Shown here: positions 34,909-42,377 of the stretch, piece after piece | Position numbering within the stretch: position 1 is the first letter of the stretch | Layout of the letters: every line of letters begins with the position of its first letter | Assembly (NCBI GenBank): GCA_018780645.1 | Contig: JADMJJ010000024.1 | Coordinates: 149,013-213,012 of the forward strand | Reading direction: 5' to 3' | DNA: 64,000 nucleotides | DNA from: Burkholderiaceae bacterium | GTDB lineage: Bacteria; Pseudomonadota; Gammaproteobacteria; Burkholderiales; Burkholderiaceae_C | Notes under the pieces: model-generated | Seen by the model: only the letters and a program-made list of their open reading frames with translations | Databases searched by the model: none | Told to the model about the DNA's origin: nothing | Made by a program: the position numbers and the translations under genes

Positions 34909-35649
34909 GTGCGCACTTCCAAATCACAGCAGGACAAGACCCGGCGCTTGATACTCCGCACCGCGGTCGATCTGATGACCGCCCAGGGCATCGACGGCAC
35001 GACGATGAAGCAGATAGCGCGTGCCGCCGGGCTGGGAGACGCCACGATCTACAACTACTTTCCGAGCAAGGAGAAGCTGGTGTTGGCCTACTTCGAGCTG
35101 CAGGCCGGCGAGGCACTGGCTCTGATGGCCGGCACCAAGGGCCAGCAGGCCTTCGCGCTCCAGGAGCGCATGCAGTTGCTGATCGACAGCCTGCTCGAAC
35201 TGCTGCAGGCCGACCGCGAGTTCGTCGCCATCGCCCACCAGATGGTGCAGCGCGCACCGATGCTGCTGCTGGGGCAGGCCATGCCGGGCAAGAAGCTGCT
35301 CCAGCAGGCCTTTGTCGACATGCTGGAGCAGGCCGAGGCCGCCGGCGAGATCGCCCCCTGCGCCTTCACGCCCAGCCTGGGCGGCCTGCTGGCCGACTAT
35401 GTCTATGGCATCGCCGCCTACTGGCTGAAGGACGAATCCGATGAATTCGGCAACACCACCCAGCTGATTGACCTGAGCCTCGGAGTGCTGGTGCTGGCAC
35501 TGCAGAGCGGCATCATCAACAAGCTGCTGGACCTGGGCGGCTTCATGCTGCGCAGCCAATTGGCGCGGCTGCTGCAGGACCAGGGCGGCGGCCTGCTGGA
35601 CTTGCTCGCCCTGGCCAGGCGCGGTCTCTCGGCGGGGGTGCAGCGATGA
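34909..35649 (+). CDS. TetR-family transcriptional regulator
   Basis: A 246-residue regulator starting at GTG 34909. The N-terminal HTH covers residues 10-58 (RRLILRTAVDLMTAQGIDGTTMKQIARAAGLGDATIYNYFPSKEKLVLAYFE). The remainder is an all-helical ligand-binding domain with LPGKKLLQQAF-like features and a hydrophobic C-terminal helix set. It overlaps the next gene by 4 bp, and that gene overlaps the AarF gene. This TetR / small membrane protein / AarF order suggests control of a lipid or quinone function, but the ligand is unknown. Confidence 0.92.
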   Translation: MRTSKSQQDKTRRLILRTAVDLMTAQGIDGTTMKQIARAAGLGDATIYNYFPSKEKLVLAYFELQAGEALALMAGTKGQQAFALQERMQLLIDSLLELLQADREFVAIAHQMVQRAPMLLLGQAMPGKKLLQQAFVDMLEQAEAAGEIAPCAFTPSLGGLLADYVYGIAAYWLKDESDEFGNTTQLIDLSLGVLVLALQSGIINKLLDLGGFMLRSQLARLLQDQGGGLLDLLALARRGLSAGVQR

Positions 35650-36101
35650 GGGCCGACGTCAACGGCTGGCTGCTGCTGGCAGCCGCCCTGAGCGGCATCG
35701 CCGGGGCGCTGCACGTGCTGATCGTGTTCGGCGGGGCGCGCTGGTACCGCTTCTTCGGTGCCGGCGAAAGCATGGCCCGCATGAGCGAGGCCGGCCATTG
35801 GTGGCCGCCGCTGCTGACCAGCGGCATTGCCCTGGTGCTGGGGCTTTGGGCGCTGTACGCGCTGACGGCCAGCGGCGCCTGGGCGCCGCCCGAGTCGTTG
35901 GCATGGCTGCTGCCCTGGCCGCGCCTGGCGCTGGCCCTGATCACCGCCATCTACTGCCTGCGCGGCCTGGCCCTGATTCCCTTGCACTGGTTCGCCCCTG
36001 CGCAGGTGACGCCCTTCCTGATCTGGAGCTCGCTGATCTGCCTGGGCTACGGTGTGGCGCATCTGATCGGCTTGATCCAGGTCTGGGAGCGGCTGGGATG
36101 A
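35646..36101 (+). CDS. Four-TM membrane protein
   Basis: A 151-residue protein with four hydrophobic segments (about 8-28, 53-75, 86-106 and 120-142), and Trp/Tyr/Phe residues near the membrane edges (RWYRFFGAGESMARMSEAGHWWPP). No catalytic motif is evident. It is coupled at both ends: its ATG overlaps the TetR stop and its TGA overlaps the AarF ATG (ATGA). This tight coupling suggests it works with the AarF protein. Family unrecognised. Confidence 0.83.
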   Translation: MRADVNGWLLLAAALSGIAGALHVLIVFGGARWYRFFGAGESMARMSEAGHWWPPLLTSGIALVLGLWALYALTASGAWAPPESLAWLLPWPRLALALITAIYCLRGLALIPLHWFAPAQVTPFLIWSSLICLGYGVAHLIGLIQVWERLG

Positions 36102-37423
36102 GCAGCAAAGCCCCGCACAGCGGCCGCCTGGCCCGTGGCGCCATAGCAGGCACGGCCGCAGTCAAGCTTGGCCTGGCTTCCTTGGCGCGCAAGGCACAGG
36201 TGCTGACGCAGTCGGACGATGCCGGCACGCAGGCCCACGCCGCCCACGAGGCCAAGCTCGGCCGCATCCTGTTTGGCGCGCTGAATCAGCTCAAGGGCAC
36301 GGCATTGAAGGCCTCGCAACTGCTCAGCCTGGAGCTGGGCCTGCTGCCCGAAGGCATGCGCAGGGAGCTGGCCCGCGCCCACTACCAGGTCACGCCACTG
36401 AACCGGGCACTGGTGATCAAGTTGCTGCGCCAGGAGTTCGGCGCCGGGCCGGAGGACCTGTACGCCGGCTTCGAGCCGCAGGCCTTTGCCGCCGCCAGCC
36501 TGGGCCAGGTGCATGGGGCCACGCTGCACAGCGGCGAGGCCGTCGCCGTCAAGCTGCAATACCCCGGCATGGCCGCCTCGATCGGCAGCGACATGGCCTT
36601 GCTGCGTGGGCTGCTGCAGGGCCTGGCCCTGGGATCGGCGGCACTGCCGAGGGCCGAGGTGGTGGGGCGCGTGATGGCCGACATTGAACTCAAGCTCGCC
36701 GAGGAGCTGGACTACCGGCACGAGGCCGAGCAATTGCGCTGGTTCGGCCGGCATCTGGCTTCGATGCCCGATCTGGTCGTGCCCCGGCCGGTGGCCGAGC
36801 GCAGCAGCCAGCGCGTGCTGACGATGACGCGCCTGCAGGGCCTGCACCTGGACGAATGGCTGGCCACCGGGCCCGGCCAGGCCGAGCGCGACCGCTATGG
36901 CCAGCTGATCTTCGACCTGTTCCTGCACTGTGTCTTCGTGCTGGGGTGCCTGCAGGCCGACCCGCATCCGGGCAACAGCCTGTTCATGCCGCAGGGGCGC
37001 CTGGGGCTGCTGGACTTCGGCTGCACCCAGACGCTGTCACCCGCCTTCTGCGCGGGGCTGAGGGCCTCCTGGAATGCGCTGCTGCGTCAGCCAAGCGACC
37101 ACCGGGCCTTGCAACAGGCCTATCTGGCCCTGGGCCTGATCTCGCCCGAACTGGGCGCCGACCGCTTTCGCGATGAGCTGCTGCCGGCCTTGCAGCCCTT
37201 CCTGGCCTGGCAGGTCCAGCCCTTTACACGGGCGGTGTTCGACTTCGGCCAACACCCACCGCCGCCCAGAACCCATGCCGACCGGCAACGCACCGCCCTC
37301 ACCCACTTGCAGGCCATGGCACCCGACATGCCCTATTTCGACCGCAGCTATCTGGGCCTGCTGCAGACCCTGCGCAGAATGGGAGCGCGGGTGCGCACCA
37401 CCAACCGATGGATTCATGCATGA
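36098..37423 (+). CDS. AarF/UbiB-family ABC1 atypical kinase
   Basis: A 441-residue ABC1-type protein. Hallmarks are the Ala/Gly-rich loop FAAASLGQVHGATLHSGEAVAVKLQYPG (about 128-155; in UbiB this loop replaces the P-loop), the KxGQ-like segment LKGTALKASQLLSLELGLLPE (about 66-86), the nucleotide-binding LEEELDYRHEAEQ, the catalytic ADPHPGNSLFMPQGRLGLLDFGCTQTL (about 286-312). Its N-terminus is shorter than that of UbiB and there is no C-terminal transmembrane pair. Related proteins support ubiquinone or isoprenoid lipid metabolism. ATG 36098 overlaps the membrane-protein stop. Specific role unknown. Confidence 0.9.
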   Translation: MSSKAPHSGRLARGAIAGTAAVKLGLASLARKAQVLTQSDDAGTQAHAAHEAKLGRILFGALNQLKGTALKASQLLSLELGLLPEGMRRELARAHYQVTPLNRALVIKLLRQEFGAGPEDLYAGFEPQAFAAASLGQVHGATLHSGEAVAVKLQYPGMAASIGSDMALLRGLLQGLALGSAALPRAEVVGRVMADIELKLAEELDYRHEAEQLRWFGRHLASMPDLVVPRPVAERSSQRVLTMTRLQGLHLDEWLATGPGQAERDRYGQLIFDLFLHCVFVLGCLQADPHPGNSLFMPQGRLGLLDFGCTQTLSPAFCAGLRASWNALLRQPSDHRALQQAYLALGLISPELGADRFRDELLPALQPFLAWQVQPFTRAVFDFGQHPPPPRTHADRQRTALTHLQAMAPDMPYFDRSYLGLLQTLRRMGARVRTTNRWIHA

Positions 37424-37481
37424 ACGGGCAAGCCACCGCCACGCCGGCATAAACGGCTGCCGATGAGTGGACGCCTGACGC

Positions 37482-39230
37482 TCAGAAGCTTTCCCAGTCA
37501 TCACCCGCGGCACCGGCCGCTGCCGGGACGGCAGCCTTGCTGGCGGTCGGCTTGGGCATGGCGCGCGGAGCAGGTTTGGGCGAGGCCTTGGGCGCAGCGG
37601 GCTTGATGGCGCCCGGCTTGGCGCTGAAGCTGGGGGTGACGGCGCGCGGTGCCGGCGCAGGCGCGGCAGGGCCGCGGGTCTCTCCGCCCAGGCTGAACAC
37701 GCTCACCGCTGCCACCAGCCTGGAGGCCTGCTGGCTCAGGCTGTCGGCCGCGGCGGCACTCTCCTCGACCAGTGCGGCGTTCTGCTGCGTCACCTGGTCG
37801 AGCTGCGTCACCGCATCGCTGACCTGGCCAATGCCCGCCGTCTGCTCGATGGTGGCGGCACTGATCTCGGCGATCAGGTCATTGACGCGCTTGACCTGGG
37901 CCACGATGTCGTCCATCGTGCGGCCGGCCTCGCCCACCTGCTGGCTGCCGGTCTCTACATTGACGACGCTGTCATTGATCAGCACCTTGATCTCCTTGGC
38001 CGCCTCGGCCGAGCGCTGGGCCAGGCTGCGCACCTCGGAGGCCACGACGGCAAAGCCGCGGCCCTGCTCACCGGCCCGCGCCGCCTCGACGGCAGCATTC
38101 AGGGCCAGGATATTGGTCTGGAAGGCGATGCCGTCGATCACGCCGATGATGTCGCTGATCTTCTTGCTGCTGGCGGTGATGGCATCCATCGTGCCCACCA
38201 CCTGCCCCACCACCACGCCCCCCTTGGCGGCGGCGACGCTGGCCGAACTGGCCAGCTGCGTGGCCTGGCGGGCGGTGTCGGCGTTGTGCCTGACGGTCGC
38301 GCTGAGCTGCTCCATCGAGGCCGCAGTCTGTTGCAGATTGCTGGCCTGCTCCTCGGTGCGCTGCGACAGATCGGCATTGCCGGTGGCGATCTGGGCCGAG
38401 CCGGTGGCGATCGAGTCGGAACCCTGACGCACCGTGCCAACCACATCGATCAAGCTGTCGTTCATGGCCTTCAGCGCTTGCAGCAGCTGGCCGGTCTCAT
38501 CCTTGCTGTTGATGGTGATGTGCGAACCCAGGTCGCCGGCGGCCACCGTCTGCGCCACCTTCACCGCCTGAGCGATCGGCACGGTGATCGAACGTGCAAT
38601 GAACCAGCCCACGGCGGCGCTGCCGGCCACCATCGCGGCCAGCAGGCCCAGCATCAGCGCCATCGCCTGCTTGTAGTGAGCCTCTCCGTCGGTCGCGGCC
38701 TTGTTGATCAGCGCAATCTGCTGGTCCTTGAAAACGTCGAGCTGCTTCATGTACTCGAGCTGCACCGGACGCAGCTTGTCAACCAGCAGGGCCTTGGCTT
38801 CGTCGCGCTGGCCCTTGGCAATCATCTCCGCGAGCGCCAGCTGCACCGGCACATAGGCCGCACGCGCGGTCTGCACGGCCGCCAACTGCGCCTTGCCCTC
38901 GGCCGACGTGACGGTCGGGGCAAGCTGGTCCAGCACCTTGCCGATGGTCTCACGTGACTTGGCAACCAGGTCCAGCGCGGTGCGCTGCTGGGCAGGGTCA
39001 TCGACGATCAGGGCATTGCGCAACTCGCGGGCGCTCATGTTCACGTCATCGGTGATATCGGCCAGCCGCTGCACCTTGGGCACACGGTCATGGCCTATCT
39101 GTTGCAGGCTCTCGTTGAGTTCGCCCAGGCGTGACAGGCCAAGCAGCACCACCGCCACGGCGATCACAATCAGCAGCGCGAAGCCGACGCCCAGGCGGGC
39201 ACCGATACGGAGGTTCTTGATGTAGTTCAT
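37482..39230 (-). CDS. Methyl-accepting chemotaxis protein with CheR-tether C-terminus
   Basis: A 582-residue chemoreceptor. TM1 (about 12-32) precedes a four-helix-bundle sensor (about 35-190), TM2 (about 190-212), a HAMP (about 213-268) and the signalling hairpin (about 300-500). The hairpin tip reads [55 protein letters not shown] Pro/Ala/Lys-rich linker (about 525-572) then ends in DDWESF. DWESF fits the C-terminal pentapeptide (NWETF/NWESF in E. coli) that recruits CheR. Ligand unknown. Divergent from the histidine-kinase pair. Confidence 0.95.
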   Translation of the reverse strand: MNYIKNLRIGARLGVGFALLIVIAVAVVLLGLSRLGELNESLQQIGHDRVPKVQRLADITDDVNMSARELRNALIVDDPAQQRTALDLVAKSRETIGKVLDQLAPTVTSAEGKAQLAAVQTARAAYVPVQLALAEMIAKGQRDEAKALLVDKLRPVQLEYMKQLDVFKDQQIALINKAATDGEAHYKQAMALMLGLLAAMVAGSAAVGWFIARSITVPIAQAVKVAQTVAAGDLGSHITINSKDETGQLLQALKAMNDSLIDVVGTVRQGSDSIATGSAQIATGNADLSQRTEEQASNLQQTAASMEQLSATVRHNADTARQATQLASSASVAAAKGGVVVGQVVGTMDAITASSKKISDIIGVIDGIAFQTNILALNAAVEAARAGEQGRGFAVVASEVRSLAQRSAEAAKEIKVLINDSVVNVETGSQQVGEAGRTMDDIVAQVKRVNDLIAEISAATIEQTAGIGQVSDAVTQLDQVTQQNAALVEESAAAADSLSQQASRLVAAVSVFSLGGETRGPAAPAPAPRAVTPSFSAKPGAIKPAAPKASPKPAPRAMPKPTASKAAVPAAAGAAGDDWESF

Positions 39231-39539
39231 GGAGCACTTTCGTCGGTTCGACAGTCATGGCACCAACCGCGCAAAGGCGCTGGCCAGAGGGTATGCACAG
39301 CCTAACGGCCGCATCAGGCCCCAGTTAAGCAGGCCATGCCTCGGAGACCCCGAATTCGTTACTATTTCATATTTATCATTGTTATCAAATCAACTATTTG
39401 ACCGTGGCTGCTTGTGCGCGGCCTCAGCCGGGCCGGCATTGCGGGTTGGCCCCAGGGCGCCGCAGGCGCAAGAACCCAAAAAACATGCGTTGCTCGGTGG
39501 CATCATCGGCAGGGGACGGGGCACTGGCGAGGTGGCGCA
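39231..39539. promoter_or_regulatory. Divergent promoter region of MCP and histidine-kinase pair
   Basis: A 309-bp gap. Its centre (about 39358-39402) is an AT-rich island in a GC-rich region and probably holds the promoter of the histidine-kinase operon. The rest is ordinary GC-rich leader. I cannot assign -35 and -10 boxes with confidence. If the GTG at 39414 were used, part of this region would be coding, but paralogue alignment argues against it. Confidence 0.4.
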
Positions 39540-42377
39540 TTGGATTTGTTCGCGCTGGATGCGGAACTGGCGGGGCTGGAAGCAGCGCTGGAGCAGCTGC
39601 GCGCCCATGCCAGGCTGGGCCTGCTGCCGGCGCTGGCCTGGCATCTGCGCCAGCGTGATGGTGCGCGCGCGATGGCACTGGCCGAGGAGGCGCGGGGACT
39701 GTTGGTCACCAGCACGAGCGGCGACAACGAGCGCCTGCATATCCAGGCGCGGCTGGATATGCTCGACGGCGAGCTGGCCTGGCTCAACGCCGAACTGGAC
39801 CAGGCGCTTGCGGCCTGCCAGCGGGGTCAGGCCGCCTTCTACAAGCTGGGCGACGCCCGGGGCCAGGCCGATGCCCACATGCTGGAGGCGCAGATCATGG
39901 CCGACCGCGGCCAGTCGCTGCCGGCCGAGGCCCATTGGTCGGCCGCCGCCCATGCCGCCATGCTGGCCCGCGACCCGGCGCGCATTGCCGTCGCCCAGAT
40001 CGCCAAGGCCCGCTCGGAGCTGCTGCGCGACATCCGCCGCGCCGAGTCGCCGCAGCGCTTCAGCGTGCTCGAGCCCGGCAGCGAGCCCCATCCCTGCGTC
40101 GCTGCGGTCCACAGCGAGTACCTGGGCCTGGCAGCGGCATTGCGCGGCGACTTTGCCGAGTCCACCGGCCACTATGCCGCCAGCCAGGAGGCGGCGGCTC
40201 GCTGTGGCCAGTTCCGCCTCTGCGTCGAGAGCACCAGCCTGCTGGGCCGCTCCTACGCCAAGCTCAACGCCCATGAGTCCAGCCTGACCTGGATGCAACG
40301 TGCGCTGACCCTGGCGCGGCTGCGACCCTGGCCCTGGTCGCTGGGCGTGTGTCTGATGCACTTCGGCGAGACCCTGCGCAACTTCGGCCGCCACCAATCC
40401 GCCTCCGAGCTGCTGCATGAGGCCCTGCAGACCTTGACGCCACTGGCAGGCTCGCGCCCCTACACCTGGACACTGATGTTCCTCGCCCACCTGGAGCGGG
40501 ACATGGGCCAGCACGAAGCTTCGCTGGCCCATTACCGCGAGCTGGGCCAGCGCGCGCAAGGCCTCAACCACAACGAGATCATCATCGATGCCAGCCTGGG
40601 CGAGGCGATCGCCCTGTCCCTGCTCGATCGCCCGCAGGAGGCACTGGCGCTGGCGCTGCAGGTGCTGGAGCAGTCCCGCGGCCTGGCCAATGTGCTGCGC
40701 CAGACCGATGCGCTGAAGGCGTTGGCTGATATGCATGCCAGGCACAGGCTGCCGCCGCCTGCCGAGATGCAGGAGGCCAATGCGGTGCTGCACTATCTCG
40801 GCCAGGCGGTCACACTGATGGCCGGCATCGGTGGTTACACCCCACCGCCGGAGCTGCTGGAACAGCTGGCGCGCGAGTACGCCCACCAGCGCGACTTTGC
40901 CCGCGCCTACGAGTTCTCGCAGCGCGCCGGCGTCGCGCGGGGCAAGATCCACGGCCAGGAAGCGACCGACCGCGCGATCGCCATGCAGGTCCATCACCAG
41001 ACCGAGCGGGCCCGCGTCGAGATGGCCTATCACCGGCAACTCGCCGCCGCCCAGCACAAGCGCGCACTGGCCCTGCAGCAGACCAGCGAGACCTTGGAGC
41101 AGCTGGGACGCATCGGCCAGCAGATCACCGCCCAGCTGCGCTTCGACGCGGTCTTCGAGGCGCTGGCCCAGCATGCGCAGGCCATGCTGTCGGCCGACGC
41201 GTTCGCGATCTGTCTGCTGCACCCCGACGGCCAGCACCTCAGCACCTCCTATGTGCTGGAGCGCGGCAAGCCGCTGCCGGTGGAATTGATCGCGTTGAAC
41301 GACCCTTTTGCCAACACCGCCCGCTGCGTGCGCGAACGCCGCGAGCTGGTCGTCCACCTCCCCCCCGAGCAGCATGACCCCAGCCTGGTGCCCGGCACCC
41401 TGCAGACTTTGAGCAGGCTGTACTCGCCGCTGATGGTGGCCGATCAGGTGCTGGGCGTGATGAGCGTGCAATCGGTGCGCCCCCATGCCTATGGCGAACG
41501 CGAACAGACCATCTTCCGCAGCCTCTGCGCCTATGGCGCGATCGCCCTGGACAATGCCCGAGCCTATGAGCAGCTGCGCCAGGCCCGGGCCAAGATGCTG
41601 ACCCAGGACAAGCTGGCCACGCTGGGCTCGCTGGTGGCCGGCGTGGCCCAGGCCATGAACAGCCCGTTGGGCAACGCCGTGCTGGTGGCCGAGACACTGC
41701 AGCACCGCGCCGGCTCGCTGAGCGAGAAGCTCAAGGCCAATGAGCTGCGCAGGGCCGAGCTGGAAAGCTTTGCGCAGGAAAGTACCCAGGCCAGCACCCT
41801 GCTGGTCAACGGGCTGGAACAGGCCTCGCGCCTGGTGCAAAGCTTCACCCGCCTGGCCGGCCGGGGGCCCACCGAGGCCTATCAGGAGTTCGAGCTGTTT
41901 GCCGTCGGGCAGCAGTTGCTGCGCGGCTTGCAGGCCCGGCTCCAGACCGCTGGCGTGCGGCTGCGCCTGGCCCTGCCCGAGGGCCTGATGATGGCGGGCT
42001 ATCCCCAGGCCCTGACTCATGTGCTGGCTCAGCTGCTGGACAATGTGCTGCTGCACGCCTATCCGCCCGGACATCAGGCCGCCGAGCGCTGCGTCACCCT
42101 TGCGGCCGAGCCCGGCGGCTGCGGTCGCATCCTGATCAGCGTGCACGACGATGGCATAGGCCTGGGCGCGCCGCAGCTGCGGCGCCTGTTCGAACCCTTC
42201 TTCACCGCCGCCCAGAACGGCGCCAGTCCGCACAGCGGTCGCGGCCTGGGCCTGTTCGTCTGTCATACCGTGGTCAATACCTTGTGCGGCGGGGAGATCC
42301 GCGCCGACAGCAGACCCGGCGAGGGATGCCGCTTCACGCTGGACCTGCCGCGGCAGGCGCCCGAGGGCAAGTCATGA
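39540..42377 (+). CDS. TPR-GAF histidine-kinase-like protein lacking the phospho-acceptor His (pseudokinase)
   Basis: A 945-residue cytoplasmic protein. A TPR-like helical region (about 1-450) is followed by a coiled coil, a GAF domain (about 535-670) and a HisKA/ATPase module. Where histidine kinases have GVAHELNTP, this one reads GVAQAMNSPLGN, so the acceptor His is Gln704 and the following Glu is Ala. The ATP-binding part is intact: AQLLDNVLLHA, DDGIGLGAPQLRRLFEPFF and GRGLGLFVCHTVVN. I chose TTG 39540 because the resulting N-terminus (DLFALDAELAGLEAALEQL) aligns with the start of the paralogue downstream. Its stop overlaps the next ATG (ATGA). Probably a regulatory partner rather than an active kinase. 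Confidence 0.85.
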   Translation: MDLFALDAELAGLEAALEQLRAHARLGLLPALAWHLRQRDGARAMALAEEARGLLVTSTSGDNERLHIQARLDMLDGELAWLNAELDQALAACQRGQAAFYKLGDARGQADAHMLEAQIMADRGQSLPAEAHWSAAAHAAMLARDPARIAVAQIAKARSELLRDIRRAESPQRFSVLEPGSEPHPCVAAVHSEYLGLAAALRGDFAESTGHYAASQEAAARCGQFRLCVESTSLLGRSYAKLNAHESSLTWMQRALTLARLRPWPWSLGVCLMHFGETLRNFGRHQSASELLHEALQTLTPLAGSRPYTWTLMFLAHLERDMGQHEASLAHYRELGQRAQGLNHNEIIIDASLGEAIALSLLDRPQEALALALQVLEQSRGLANVLRQTDALKALADMHARHRLPPPAEMQEANAVLHYLGQAVTLMAGIGGYTPPPELLEQLAREYAHQRDFARAYEFSQRAGVARGKIHGQEATDRAIAMQVHHQTERARVEMAYHRQLAAAQHKRALALQQTSETLEQLGRIGQQITAQLRFDAVFEALAQHAQAMLSADAFAICLLHPDGQHLSTSYVLERGKPLPVELIALNDPFANTARCVRERRELVVHLPPEQHDPSLVPGTLQTLSRLYSPLMVADQVLGVMSVQSVRPHAYGEREQTIFRSLCAYGAIALDNARAYEQLRQARAKMLTQDKLATLGSLVAGVAQAMNSPLGNAVLVAETLQHRAGSLSEKLKANELRRAELESFAQESTQASTLLVNGLEQASRLVQSFTRLAGRGPTEAYQEFELFAVGQQLLRGLQARLQTAGVRLRLALPEGLMMAGYPQALTHVLAQLLDNVLLHAYPPGHQAAERCVTLAAEPGGCGRILISVHDDGIGLGAPQLRRLFEPFFTAAQNGASPHSGRGLGLFVCHTVVNTLCGGEIRADSRPGEGCRFTLDLPRQAPEGKS

